64,000 nt of DNA from Cladobotryum mycophilum (lineage: Eukaryota; Ascomycota; Sordariomycetes; Hypocreales; Hypocreaceae): the NCBI GenBank assembly GCA_036429605.1, contig CM071590.1, forward strand, positions 4,898,001-4,962,000, in the 5' to 3' direction. Below the pieces are notes generated by a model, which searched no databases, had not been told where the DNA came from, and saw only the letters and a program-made list of their open reading frames with translations. The position numbers and the translations under genes are program-made. Positions within the stretch are counted from its first letter, which is position 1, and each line of letters begins with the position of its first letter. This document shows positions 47,034-59,279 of this stretch, in pieces.

Positions 47034-50000
47034 TTATGCTTCAGAGTGACCGTCGTTCAAGAGCATCTCCAGAATAATCTGTCTACCTGGAAGTTCCGGG
47101 TGAGACATGACAATCTTGACAGTGCCCTTTGAAGCGTCGCCAGCATTGGTTAGCTGGCCGTTATGCCCGTGAGTCTGCGAAGACTGTGCCGCGTTGTCGC
47201 CTGTTGGACCCCTAATCCCAAAGTCGATTATGCGCACGTCTCGCCCCGCGATAATCTGTCTCAGCCGCCCGTTATCCGCATTGCGCACCTCCACGTAGTC
47301 CTCGTTGTAGAGAATCAGGTACTGGCCGTACATTGTTGCTCCTCTGGCCTTCTTCTGCTTCCCGGTGTACTCCATGATCAGAGTCCTGCTCACCTCACCG
47401 TGCTTATCGATGTACACGGCGCAATCTTCGTACGTGAGGATGAACTCGTTTTCGTTAAGTCGAAACATGCCCAAGGGACGTTGATCTCGGATGCGGCTAG
47501 CGATGTTGGCAATCGCAGGCGCTTTGAGGTCTGGAATAGATATCGGCTGCTTCTTGTCGAGCGTCAACATCTCAATGCCTCGAGCTGTTGACACCGCGAT
47601 ATACGTCTGGAAGAGACTTAAGGAGTAACACTCAATAGGGAAGAAGAACTCGTCGAAATCCCGGAAAGACTCTGTGTTGCCCGCAGCACCCCTTCGGCCA
47701 CCAAAGAATCGCGTCTTCTTCTCGGTTGCCTTGTGTAGAATCGGTTCCAGTACCTTGAATGTTGTATGCAAACCTTCCTTTCGCTTATAGAACAGCAGTG
47801 TGCGGTCCTTCATCCTTGCTATCGCAAAGTAAGTCACGTCTTTAGCTAGCCTCTGAGGCGCCCGTCTAGGGCTGTCGTTGGATGGCGAAGCAAAGTCTGA
47901 CACTGGGGCAATCACGTCAAGGGGATAAGAAATTAGGCACTTGTCTGCAATGACAATGGCAATGGAAAACTCCTCCAGGATTGCCATTTGCGTAACCTTG
48001 ACTGACTGAACCGTCTGAAAGCTAAGTTAGAATATTGCAAAGTTGAAAAAGAAAAGTAGGTGTGAATACTTACCCGAGTCCAGCCTCGAGGATTGGAGGG
48101 GTCGGCTATGTAGATGCCAAAGTCTGTTCCTACAGCAATAACAGATTTCCCAAATGCTGAAAAGCCGGTTGCGCAATTCACCTGAGCTCTGCACACGGTA
48201 GGAACGCCTTGTGCTGAACCCAAAACGTCCTCCAGCTCCTGGATCGCTCTGTCAAGTGGCGTTCCCTTGACCGGGACACCTGCAGTCTTCGCATGGGGTG
48301 ATTCGTTGCCGTAGTGGAAAGACGCATCAGCAAGAACGCGCAACCGGAAGGGCTCCGCATTTTGTTGGAACAGAGCCTTTGCATGCCTTGTTTTGGCTTC
48401 CACAATCTTGGTACACCAATCCTGTCGATCCCGAGCCGACGATGCATACAACGTATATATCTCATGCCCAAGATGCTTTACTTTGAATGGGTAAAGAATT
48501 TTGCTCTCTGCGTCCTGGTTTCCGCCCGGCGCAAGCTGATTGGGCAAATTCAGGGTGGTGTTGGTTGGAACAAGCTCCATACCTGGGCGTACGGTGCCAT
48601 TACTCGTCACCTTGCTGAGTTGTGCGCCTGTTGCCGCTGCTGTTCTTCCACCCAGAGGTGCCGTGATGCCCTTCTGCTTGATGACGGGCTCCTCGTTCAT
48701 TGTCTCAAGGAACAAGAGCGGCATTGGAATGGGCTGTTGTTCGTTAGTGACTTATCTACACATCGTAGTGCGATAGAATCGTAGACATACCTCTCTCGAA
48801 ACGTCATACTTCTTCTCCCCCTTCCATCCTTGGACATGACTACCTTGCCTAGGATCAAGTAATGATCGAAGAGAAGGGCGTGTGTATCGACCCATTTCAT
48901 ACCCTTTGAACTTAACCTCTGTAGATCACCTTGTATTATAAGTGTTCTGCCCAGATGGTCAAGATTGAGTACGGACTGGAAACCTGGCCGCAGCACAAGC
49001 ATCCTGTTAAGCTCCATCATCTCGACTCTCTTATTCGTCTCGGCGACTTTAGCATCGCACTCTAGGGTCACGGTTCTGATTTCTTCAATGGCCTTGTTGA
49101 GATTGATCTTTTCTTCATTCTCTCCAGGCGTCTTGCGCTCGACAGTTTCCAGCAAAAGAATGTAACGCTGGAGACGCTGCAGTGGGGTGATCAAGAAATG
49201 CGTCCAATCCTGCTTGGACGATGACTTGTGCTTTTGTTTGTCCTCCAGGAACTTCTTGAATAGAATATTCCGACCGGCCTCCTTTCGAATCATGTAAGCG
49301 GCGCTCGGATACGCAGTCGCATACTCGATATAGTCAGATTTTGCCTTTCGGATCCATTCTCGGAAGAGATCACTGAAACCAACAATCCAAGGACCTTGCT
49401 CTTGCTGGCGATATTTGAGTTGGGCCAAAAGATGGTCTTTGTTGATGCGCAGAACCGTATCAAGCTTGCCAAACACAGCAGCCAAAAATTTCTCTCGCTT
49501 CTCGGGATGGATAATGGGAGGATGCCGAACCCTCAAGTCATCCCGATACAGTGTCCGGAAGATATCCAAATGCTTGATGTAGGTCTCTTCACCGGTAACA
49601 ATCTCGTGAAGAATGTTTTGTCGTTCCACCTCCTTCTTCGGCCGGGATTCGATATCCTCCTTCTTCAAACTGTAAAAGATGTGCCACTCGTCTGCCGGTT
49701 TTGAGTCCTCATTCAGGGCCTCCAAGTCTACCTTCCTTAGCGTACGGGTACAGTGCGTCGAGTAACAGCGGCCATTGATTTCTTGATCGTGAAGCTTGGG
49801 CGCATAACATCCGGATCCAGTTAATTGCGGGTAGACTCCGGAGATGTGACCTTCTCCAAACTTGACCCATTCTTCATCAGGGACCAAAACACCAGTTGCG
49901 AGCATGAGATTGACAACATCGCTGCTGAGAGCCTCGGCATCTGCTACATTCATGGTGGGAATTTTGAATGTGAACATAATGGTCAGAGCCTCTTCCACAA

Positions 50001-52440
50001 TCTTCTGCCTCAAATCAAGCTCTCCTTCAGCCATCTCACGAACCCAAGCCTCAATGCCACTAAGAGCCCAGGGCTCGGGGCATCTCCTGAAATCAGCCGA
50101 GGTAAGCTTCGTGGGAACAAATTTCCTCTTTCGCCCAGTCGGCAAGGTAATGCTATCAAAGCCACCCACAGGGGCAGCCATACCATTGTCATAATCCGTA
50201 ATTGGGGGTGTTTGTGTCGTAACTTGCTGCCGTCGGCCCAGTTTCCTATGTTGATCAGTGGCGTCTGTATGAGACCTCGCGGGTGTATGCACCAGAGGCG
50301 TGTGAGTAAAGCCTGCCAATGAAATCGATCTTTCCGGATGCTGGTTGTTCGTTGGTGCACCGGTGTAGTATTGTTCAGGGTTCTCTGGCGGATAAACAGA
50401 TCGGGAATCTGTGCTGTGCGAGTATCGGTGGTGGTAACCGCTCAACGTACTAGGTTGTCCTGACGCCATGGAACTCGTGTCTGAGGAAGGCCCGGTGTTG
50501 TTGGGTATGGCCGGAAGAGGTCTGTTTGACAATCCTGGATGATAGAAAAGATCACCGTAGTCGTCCTTGGTTGGAGACTCGGTGCCGCTCTGCTGCGAAT
50601 GGACAGATACCCTCTCTTCCCCTCCATCAAAGCTTAGCCGCTTTATATCTTGGAAGCCACCAGTACCTCCGTAGTCCATTTCAGCATTGAAGGCTGGTGT
50701 ATGCTCATATGTCTCGCTCGGCGTGGTATGATAGTCTGGATATGGGAGGGGAAGTGGCCTCGAACCTTCTTGCCCAAAGCAGTTTGTCGGCTCATACTGT
50801 CCAAATTCACCGCCGTAGGATAAGGTGCCAGGATAACCACCACTGAGGCCAGCGAGGTCCATATCGCCACCAAAGTCGCTATCGCTGCTTTGGCCGCGCT
50901 CCTCAGGGGCAGGAGGAAGAGGATTGGAGACGGGCTGATGCGGAATCGGAGGCAACGCAGGCATCGCAGGCATCGCAGGCATATCAGTATACATAAATGC
51001 GTTTCCACTAAAGCGCTGGTCCTCCAGCTCGGCTTGTTGCATAGCCAACACGCCAGCGGTACCCTCAGGATCGTCATCGTCATCGTCACCATCATCATCG
51101 TCGTCGTCGTCGTCGTCGTGATAAAAGCTCCGGTTTGGTGAGTATTTATTGCCCGCGTAGACCAATGCGCTGTGTTCTTCCGGTGCTTGACCATTGGTTG
51201 GGTCTGGCAAAGGTCGTCCTTGCGGCGGCCGGCTGTCTGCCCTCCCCAATTCAGCTTCAAAGGCCTCAATTTCTTGCATGATGCTATCCTCGGGGTAATG
51301 GTCGTCGTCATCGTATCCCTGGTGCGCAACGGGGTTGGGAAGTGGGCGGCCGTTGGCATCCCATGGCGTCTCCTCTTCGGGCAGATCGGCCATTGGTCGA
51401 TTAGGTAACGGCGCATTCGTCGGATGCCGCTGGATGCCAGGAGAGCCTAACGGCGGAACATATGGTGATGTTCTGGAGGAGCTTTGCGAGTCTGATCGAG
51501 CAGGTCGGCTGAAGTAGCCACCGTTATCATGTGCCGCATAACTTGGGCCAGCTGGCATCTGAGCAGTCGCGGGGTATGGCGCCTGCGTGGTTGTAGAGTA
51601 AGGTGCAGGATTTGGGCTGTTGCCGTTGGAATTATACGGTTGATAGTGACTAGAGTTGTATTGCGAAGGATTATAGGCGGCAGTCGTAGATTGTGAGCGA
51701 GTGACAGCAAAGGACGGGCTGGTGGGTGTCGTGCGCTCATAGCCTGACGATCGCCTTGGGGACTGAGCAGGTTGTGAGAACGTAGACTGGTATGTCGAAC
51801 CAGGCGATCCATGAGCACCGTAACAGAGCTGATCCTGACTGCTGCTATATCCGTGGTAAGTCGGTTGCCGTTGAGGGACTGTCGCACTTGCATAAGCGGC
51901 GGGGTTGTAGGCCTGAGGAGCGTATCCAGTTGGCGATGTGCTTCCGTAAGCGTTGTTGGGTGTATTGGAGTATCGCGACGACGAGGGCGGACGATATGGT
52001 AGCGTCGTTGACTGCGATCGCTGGAAGTTGGAGGACGGTGCAAAGGTCTGAGGATTATACGTAGAATGAGTGGGAGTAGGTGGCGGTTGATCTTGTGAGT
52101 ACTGGTGGCCGTATCCAGAGCGAACACTGCTCACGGAAGTAGACGCTGGGCGACCGGTCGAATAGTTGGAGACTGAAGATTGATGACCTATGAAGAGCTC
52201 GTCGTGGCCAGTGCTCGCAGAATGGGTGTGCGCATAGTTGGGAGCGCGGTAGTCCTGAGGCTGCTCGTAGTAAGCGCCATCGTCGCCGTTGTTGAAGCTC
52301 GGTCGCCGGACCATGCCTGGCTGGTCTAAAGGCTGTTGTTGTTGCTGTGGCTGCTGCTGCTGCTGCTGCTGGTTGGATATGGGATATTGGACGGGTGGTA
52401 CGTGGCCATACCGCCCACGATCATCGCCGCGAAAAGACAT
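47034..52440 (-). CDS. ROM2: Rho1 guanine nucleotide exchange factor Rom2 (DEP-DH-PH-CNH), one apparent frame break
   Basis: Three exons (48791-52440, 48074-48733, 47034-48014) encode about 1763 residues. Rom2 activates Rho1 at the plasma membrane in the cell-wall integrity pathway, driving glucan synthesis and the Pkc1 cascade. Order: a 770-residue disordered, Ser/Pro/Tyr-rich N-terminus with poly-Gln (about residues 23-36) and an Asp run, a DEP-like domain (about 775-905), the DH/RhoGEF domain (about 930-1145; EIVTGEETYIKHLDIF, PLQRLQRYILLLETV), a PH domain split by intron 1 (about 1160-1330) and a C-terminal CNH domain (about 1405-1740). The end of exon 1 needs one more base in the C5 run at 48817-48821: this restores DGRGEKKYDVSRE|PIPMPL with the GTATGT donor in phase, and exon lengths then divide exactly. 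Introns have CACTAAC and similar branch sites. Confidence 0.95.
52331..52371. repeat. CAG/CAA run encoding poly-Gln in Rom2
   Basis: Interrupted trinucleotide tract in the N-terminal coding region; a second in-frame run at about 51103-51121 encodes poly-Asp. Confidence 0.85.
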
Positions 52441-55400
52441 GTTGGATATTGGGATTGTCGGACAAAGTTTCGGCGATGCGGCAACGGCACGACAGGTGTC
52501 GCAGCAGGTGGTGGTGCAGTTGTTGTTGTCGTCGTCGTCGGTGGTGGTAGTGGTGTTGTTATTGGCCTGGTCTTGGCTGTAGCTGAACCTCGCGGGTCAA
52601 CTTTATCGCGTATAGATGGGCAATATGGCGAGGGCGTCGACGGCCGCCGTCGCATTGAGCAGCATCAAAGATGGGGAGCCCTAGATGAGGGCAAAATGGT
52701 CAAGTTCCCCGTCACTCGGTCCGTAGTTTTCCAGTCGCTGGTGGTGATCATGCGCCGGGCCGTCCAGAAGTCATGGGTTGGGCGTTCGTTCTCTCGGGAA
52801 AACTGGACAAGGTGGAACGCAACCAGCAGAGGTTCGAGTCTCAGCCGAGTGCGGTCGCAAATGGGGCGCCGCAAGATTCGGAGAGCGGCTTTGGTGTGTT
52901 GGCGGCCACTGTGCGCAGTAGAGGGAGGAGAGCAGTGGAGGGCCTTGGCTTCTTCGTGGTAGGTTCAGGGCAAGATGACGAAAACAATCAAGGGACCAGG
53001 GAACCAGTAACAGCCGACGCCAGAAAACGGACGAGCGTTGGATGTTAAAAGAAGCTCAATCAAGCCGCAGCACACAAGCAACAACCAGAGAGGAGGCTCA
53101 GAGTCTGCGGCGGGTTGGTGTGCGTTGCGTGTGCTTGTGTGTGGGAGTCAGTGTCCAAGCCAAGCCACCATGATGGAGTTCAAGCATCAAGGGTACCTGA
53201 ACGTTCCCGTTGGTGAATGGTTAGTGAAGGGTCCCCCCCCTTGCTAGTACAGGTTGCCCTGGAGTGGAAACGTTCCAACTGTACAGCCCTGGAGCCTTAC
53301 AGGACCCGACCGACCTGTCGCTGTTGCTGCTGTAGGTTCTAAGGCAGTGGACGGGCAGCTTATTAGGTATGGAGCTTTTAGCGGGTGAACTTTGGCGGCG
53401 CAGGGCAAATCGTCATCGCTGCAGGCGGGTTTCATGTGGTTCTGCGGGGCAAAAAAATCAGTCGGGCAGGCAATCTTTTGCGCAATTACGAATCCATGGA
53501 TGGATGGATATTTGGATTGATTGATTGATTGATTGAGAGAGTGAGGGGATGGAAAACAAAAACGGTTTAAGAGCGACCGTTACACTAAGTTTCGGTTCGT
53601 TACTTTGCCGGTCATCAATCATTGTATATCCATCTTATAAGCGCTTACTCTGGTTTTTTTTTATACAATTGAGTCGAGATATAAATAAGCGACCCAAGAA
53701 ATGAACATGTACTTGGGTGGTGGTGCTCACGAATGCTGCACACTGAGAACTAAAGAGAATGGATCCATGGATGCCTCGCCGAGTGACGAGTACAGGTGAT
53801 GGCCGGCGACAAAAAAAAAAAAAAAAAAACGCCCAGCGCGATGAACAGAGAGAGTTCCATAACACTAGTTTTCTGTTTGTCCTACTACCAAGGGGGTCTT
53901 TGAATCTGAAATCTTGGAGAGTCCTAGAAGAAGCAAAGTCTAGACGCCATAGAGGCCAAGGTCAAACACAGCATCACATCCATCCTTTCATGGCTGGCTC
54001 ATGCCGGTACTTTGCTGGCCAAGGCATCGCCGCTGGGGCACGAGTTCAGGTCAGCAGCAAGTGTGCATTCAAGCCACGAGGCCAACGTCTCTCGGCATCT
54101 TGGCGGAATGTCTCATCTCCAAGAAATACGATTGCTTTTTACTTGCAAGAGTGTGTCAACCGAACAGATTTGCGCAGTAATAGTGCTTCGTACTTATGTA
54201 TACATAAGTAAGGCAGGCGTGATGAACTTGGCACACAAGCCACAGTGACCTACCTCCACGTTCTCGTATATGCAGCGTCTCGTAAAACCAATCGAACTCC
54301 AGTTTATGCAATGGATGGATGGATGCTAGGTAGGGTAAGGGTTAACCTCGACGCCTCCAATCAGTCAAGTCAGTCCATTGTATTATATGAAAACTACTAA
54401 ATAGAACAATATGATGTCATTCTTTGAAAAGGCTGCAAAACAATTTCACTATTCTTTTAGTCCAAATAAATATACATAAATTACACAAATGCCAAACTAG
54501 TTCATGAAAACAAAGCTGTCTTCTTATATCCATCTGCGCGAGCCGATCTCAACCTCATAATGCATTTGGAGTGTGAGGACACAGTTCGTTTCCTATTTAA
54601 TTAATCTCCTACGGCGTTTTTTTCTACACCTAAGGATGCTTTGCGTGTCACTTATGTATGGTATTCCGGATGTAGTAATAATGCCTGTCATATTATAGGC
54701 ATCCATGGATATTCCTTTTGGGCACCAACCGGAGAAAGGACGGGAATGAGACCCACTCCGGACCGCCCACCACCCGAAGCCAACCGGAGCCGCGGATAGA
54801 ATCTAGAATAGATGGAAGGTTACCGTCTTGAGTGGTGATAGTTGAGATACAGGTAAATGAACTATTTCAGTCCGAGCCAGAGTCATACATGTAAATTTGC
54901 CAGACTCAGGGATAATAGTACATGTCAAGTAGTTGACGATACTCTGTAGAGCGAGAGCACTCTGGGGGCGCGTTCAGCCTCTTGATAACCCAGAAATCAC
55001 GGAAAGCAGTTCAGAGCCGGCCTGCTGGGATGTCAAAGGGATTGCTTAAGTTCTCATCCAGAATTCTCCCCTCGTTAGATAAATGATACGTTTGGGGCCC
55101 CGGATATTGATTCTTGAGTCCAACATGACACCAGCGAATCATGACAAGTCTGGCCGCTGTTACCATACTGCCTATACGGAAAACATCTTCTACTCGCTTT
55201 TAGATTCATCAAGTCTGTCCGTGAACTCTTCCTTCTATCGAGAGGCGTCTAAAATATGACGATTCCTCGCACAGACGTATGCTTACCTAGAACCGTGTAT
55301 CGAACAGCTTGCTACTCCCGGTGTCCATATTGTCGCGTCGTTAAACAACACCATGCTATATCTGTTGTTTGCGCCATTCGTGCTCCTCGACCATAACAAT

Positions 55401-57741
55401 GCTCAGTAGAAAGTGTTTCCGGGGCCGAGATGGTATAAACGGTATAGAATCGGGATACTGTGCGCTGGGTTATACTGGCAAATGGACCTTGAACCGATGC
55501 GGACTATAGCATAGTTATGAATTTCTTCAATGCCTCGTCTCTTCAGCCAGTATCTCGAGTATCAGATAAATTCGAGAGATCAATGTAGTCATCACCTAAC
55601 CCTGTCTAAGAGATCGGCGAATCGGAAATTGATGTGGATTGGTATGACATGCGACCAAGCTTGAGTCGGTGAGCAAAGGTCCTTGTCGCGGGCATGGCGT
55701 CTTTTATATAGAGATCAAGTCATTGGATCAGAGTCTTTCATGACGATGAGCTAGACAGTCGACCGCTCCCCCTTTAGACCCCAATTTCTAAGCCAATGCT
55801 GACTGTCTTACGACAAAAAACATCATGATGCATGACTCATGAGAAGTCATGGCTGGGGGCGGAAACCGGAATCTGACTACAGCTTCTCCTGAAATGGAGA
55901 ACCTACTAGATTCCGGCCGAAGACGAAAGCGCCAATACAAGTGCAATTGATATTTCCAAAAGAGAGAGAGAACAGAGCCTCAGTTCAAACTTGAAATACC
56001 AACGGAAGAGAAAAGACGAGGAAAACGGGAAAACTTGCACCACGTGTGCGGGAAGAGCCCAGTATTGGTGATTCAAAAGCAGAGTCGATGATCATGGTTC
56101 ATGAGGGGCAATGAGACATCAGTCTCATGACCTTGTCTCAGTTATTATCCCATGGGATTTCTTTAACACCGCACACGCCCCCTCTTCGAGAGGTTGAGCC
56201 GAATTGGGAAAACACCAAGTGGATTCAAAGCGGAGGACCTTGTTTCGCCTCGGCCGCTTCGAGAGGGGGGTGAAGTGATGGTTCAATTTATTCCCGGAAA
56301 GTTGGGACGAAGAACCCCTGTAAGGTTTTATTGTTGTTGGCTTGCTTGCTCATCGATTGTTTTGCTACGGGTACCTTTTCCTAGAGTTTCACGCATTTCC
56401 CATCACCACACCCCCTCATTAGAGAGTTGAGCTTCCAGCTTGCGGATGATACGCTGCAACTGCGTGCTTGTTCTTCTTTGGAAATTATCAGCCTAGCATA
56501 CTAATCATAATCAAATTGTGTCTCAGTTCCGCCTTTATCTGATGCAGTCATCAGATAACGACATGCATTAAGCTATTATCTAGGTATGTATGTACGTACG
56601 TACGTGCAGAGCAAAAAAAAAAAAAACCAATTGACATGATCTGCGTGTGTATGAGTGTTTACCAAATGCAGCTTAAAACCACGGGGTAGCCGGCAGTACC
56701 GCAGGGAGGGGGAGAAAGAGGGGGAGGGGGGGCGGTTTAGGAGTCCATGCTTCATCTGCCCTGTCATTAATTTTCCGAAATATCATCACTATCGCACCTC
56801 AATCCGGGGTATAAGAGATTTTCAAAAGAAGCATAGTCTCTTTTACATTATGTAACTTTTACCAAGCATGATTCTGTAGTTGATATTTTTCATGTAATTT
56901 GTTGGGACTGCCTTCAGGGATCAAGGGGCAAAAGTTCCGCTCTGAGCTTTTGCTCCGTGATGCAATCAAGGGTGTTGCATCATCAGACTAGGTGGCTATG
57001 ATTCCTCATCGTCGTCATTGTCGTTTCCCGGTCATTTCGAAGCGTTTTCTTTTTGAGATATATCATGTACATTGCATTAGAGATCATCTGAGTATCATTC
57101 GGGCCTACGCTCAAGGTGTTATTCCATCAATCATCAAGCTCTCCTCTCCCCCTGAGGATCCTCGCTGCCTCCGTTACTGTCCAACAGAGCGGGCGCCCTT
57201 GCTATTAGGTATGGCCTCGTGTAAGTCTATTAGTGGTCATCATATGCGGAAAGCCCCGGCGGGGATATCAAGTCTTGTACAAGTGCAAGGAAGATAAAAG
57301 CACAGGCCAGCGGCACTCAATCTCGATGCCGGGCGTCATGATCCAGTCTCGAAATCAAACAAGCCTCATTCGCGCGGATTAGACTGCAATGCAGCTCGTC
57401 ATGCACACAGTGCGCATGTCACTAACAGCAGATACCCTCAATCTCGATCCCTCAAGCTTGGTCCATGCACAGCCTCACAATCACAGCACTGGAATTCATT
57501 TTTCCAAATACCAGTTTTGAGTCTCAGAAAGGTCCTTTTGAGGGTATCATTTGTCAATACATTAGTAACGACTTAAAGCTTGGCCTGCAACATTCACCCC
57601 CTGACAAGACTCGTCAGTTCTACTCCTGTCGAAAACGCCAGTGCAAGCTAATGCACGCTCAAGCCAGCACTTTCAACATTGTGCCATAAGTCTCGTTGCA
57701 ATCATAATCGTGTACATTCGTTTCTCGTTAAGCACAGCCCC
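52441..57741. other. 5.3 kb region without recognised gene
   Basis: Between ROM2 (minus, start 52440) and the dioxygenase stop (57742, minus). The left 1 kb is probably ROM2 promoter and leader (GTT/GGT/CAT repeats). The rest is mixed composition with A tracts (53811-53829, 56614-56626), a TACG run at 56590-56605, and many stop codons in all frames. I see no conserved motif, terminal repeat or tRNA. Confidence 0.45.
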
Positions 57742-59279
57742 CTATTGGACAGTAACCTTGCTGCCGCTGCCGCTGTTGCTCAGGGTTGGCAACTTGAGAG
57801 CCTTCAACTCAGCATCAATCTGGTCTAGGTGGTCGAGAAAGTGAGCCTTTACATTATCCCACTGACTTGAATCAGCTGGATGCAAATATTTGGCCCCTTC
57901 TCCCTTCATAGCCCATTGGGTAAGATAAACCGGGACGCTGAGATGGAACATGAATGCCATTGTACCCTGGCAAATTAGGTCACTCTTCAGCTCGCGGTTT
58001 GTCATCTCCTTCCACAAATCATACGTCTCCCCGTGCGGCATATAGCTCGCCTCGTAGCTGAGGCCGCCAGGCTCGAGAACATGGCTGCTACCGCCATAGG
58101 TACCGTAAATTAAGCCCATGATTTCTGTGCTCATATTTCGATGATAGTATGGTGGGCGGAATGTGTCTGTTGCTGTAATCCATTTCTCCGTAAAAACAAG
58201 AAAGTCAGTCAAGGAAATACCAGGTATCTTGGATTTGGCTGTGAGAACGCAGTAGATAGTTGGGTCTGCTTGATCTTTGTTTGCGTTGGCCATGTTGACA
58301 AACTTTTCGATATCATACTTAAAAGGGACAAGATTACCATGCCAGGCGACGACGTCAAAGGGAGAATGGTTTTGTTGGCAAATGTGAAAGCTACCAGCAA
58401 GCTTGTAGGTAATTCGCCATGCAGATTCGTCGACATCAAAGCTAGCAACTGGCGATTCAAAATCTCGGGGCAGAGCCATCCCGTTGGAGCCCACAGGGCC
58501 AAGTTCAGGGAGGTCATAGTGTGTTCCGAAAATCTCCTGGATATAACCACGTGCTGGTCCATCTGGCAGCAAGACTCGAAATCGGATACCTGCCTGGATG
58601 ACGACCAGTTCGCCTGGGCTCACCATCAGCCAGCCAAGCTCGGTCTGGATGTTGAGCCGTCCAGTTTGAGGGAGTACCATAAAATCGCCATCATTATTGC
58701 AAAAGGCCCGATTCTCCATGGAGGTATTGGCCAAGTATACATGGATAGCGATGCCCTCACGTAGGGTTGGGTCACCTTGTCCGCCAATTGTTCTTATTCC
58801 CTGCACAAAATCAACTCCTTTGTCTTTAGAGGTTGTATCGACCGGCTTCGGTAGAGGAAAGGGATCCCAGGCTTCTTGAGACGCCACGTACTGAACTCTG
58901 CTATTCGTAGCTGAAAAGGTTGCTTCAATCTTGGGCTGGGTGTTAGTGTTTGCTGTATAGGACCACAACATTATAGAGCACTTACATGTTGATTCACGTC
59001 TGCAGCTTTTATTTCACCATGTGCCACAGAAGGGCGGATGCGATACATCCACACATGCTGAATTAATTGTCGTGGAGCAACAGCTGAAGCACCATTGAGT
59101 TGTTCCGAGTATAGATCATATTTGACCCTTTGGGGTACATTCCGACCGTTTGGTAAGACGCCCGGAAGGGCCTCCGAGGCGAACCGGTTGCCGAACCCGG
59201 TCTGATAACGGTACGGGTCAGCCTCAGTGGGCTCGGTTGTGTGACCGGTCTGAGCTGTAGCTCTCATGAATTCAACCAT
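57742..59279 (-). CDS. Homogentisate 1,2-dioxygenase family protein
   Basis: Two exons (58986-59279 and 57742-58935; 50-base intron, GTAAGT donor, ACTAAC branch) encode 495 residues. Homogentisate dioxygenase opens the ring of homogentisate to maleylacetoacetate in tyrosine/phenylalanine breakdown using Fe(II). Family features: YQTGFGNRFASEALPG near residue 25, NTSMENRAFCNNDGDFMVLPQ, LGPVGSNGMALPRDFESP, SPFDVVAWHGNLVPFKYD, FRPPYYHRNMSTEIMGLIYG near residue 360 (iron-ligand region with His and Glu) and MPHGET near 400. It is about 40-50 residues longer than the usual fungal enzyme and the motif reads STEIMG rather than SEFMG, so it may be a paralogue with another aromatic substrate. Start 59279 or 59267. 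Confidence 0.92.

Noticed and set aside
52336..52962. 208-residue plus ORF starting with poly-Leu/Trp
   Set aside because: Antisense of the Rom2 poly-Gln start and of repetitive ROM2 promoter sequence.
56194..56430. 78-residue plus ORF
   Set aside because: No recognised motif, no leader or splice extension; probably random.
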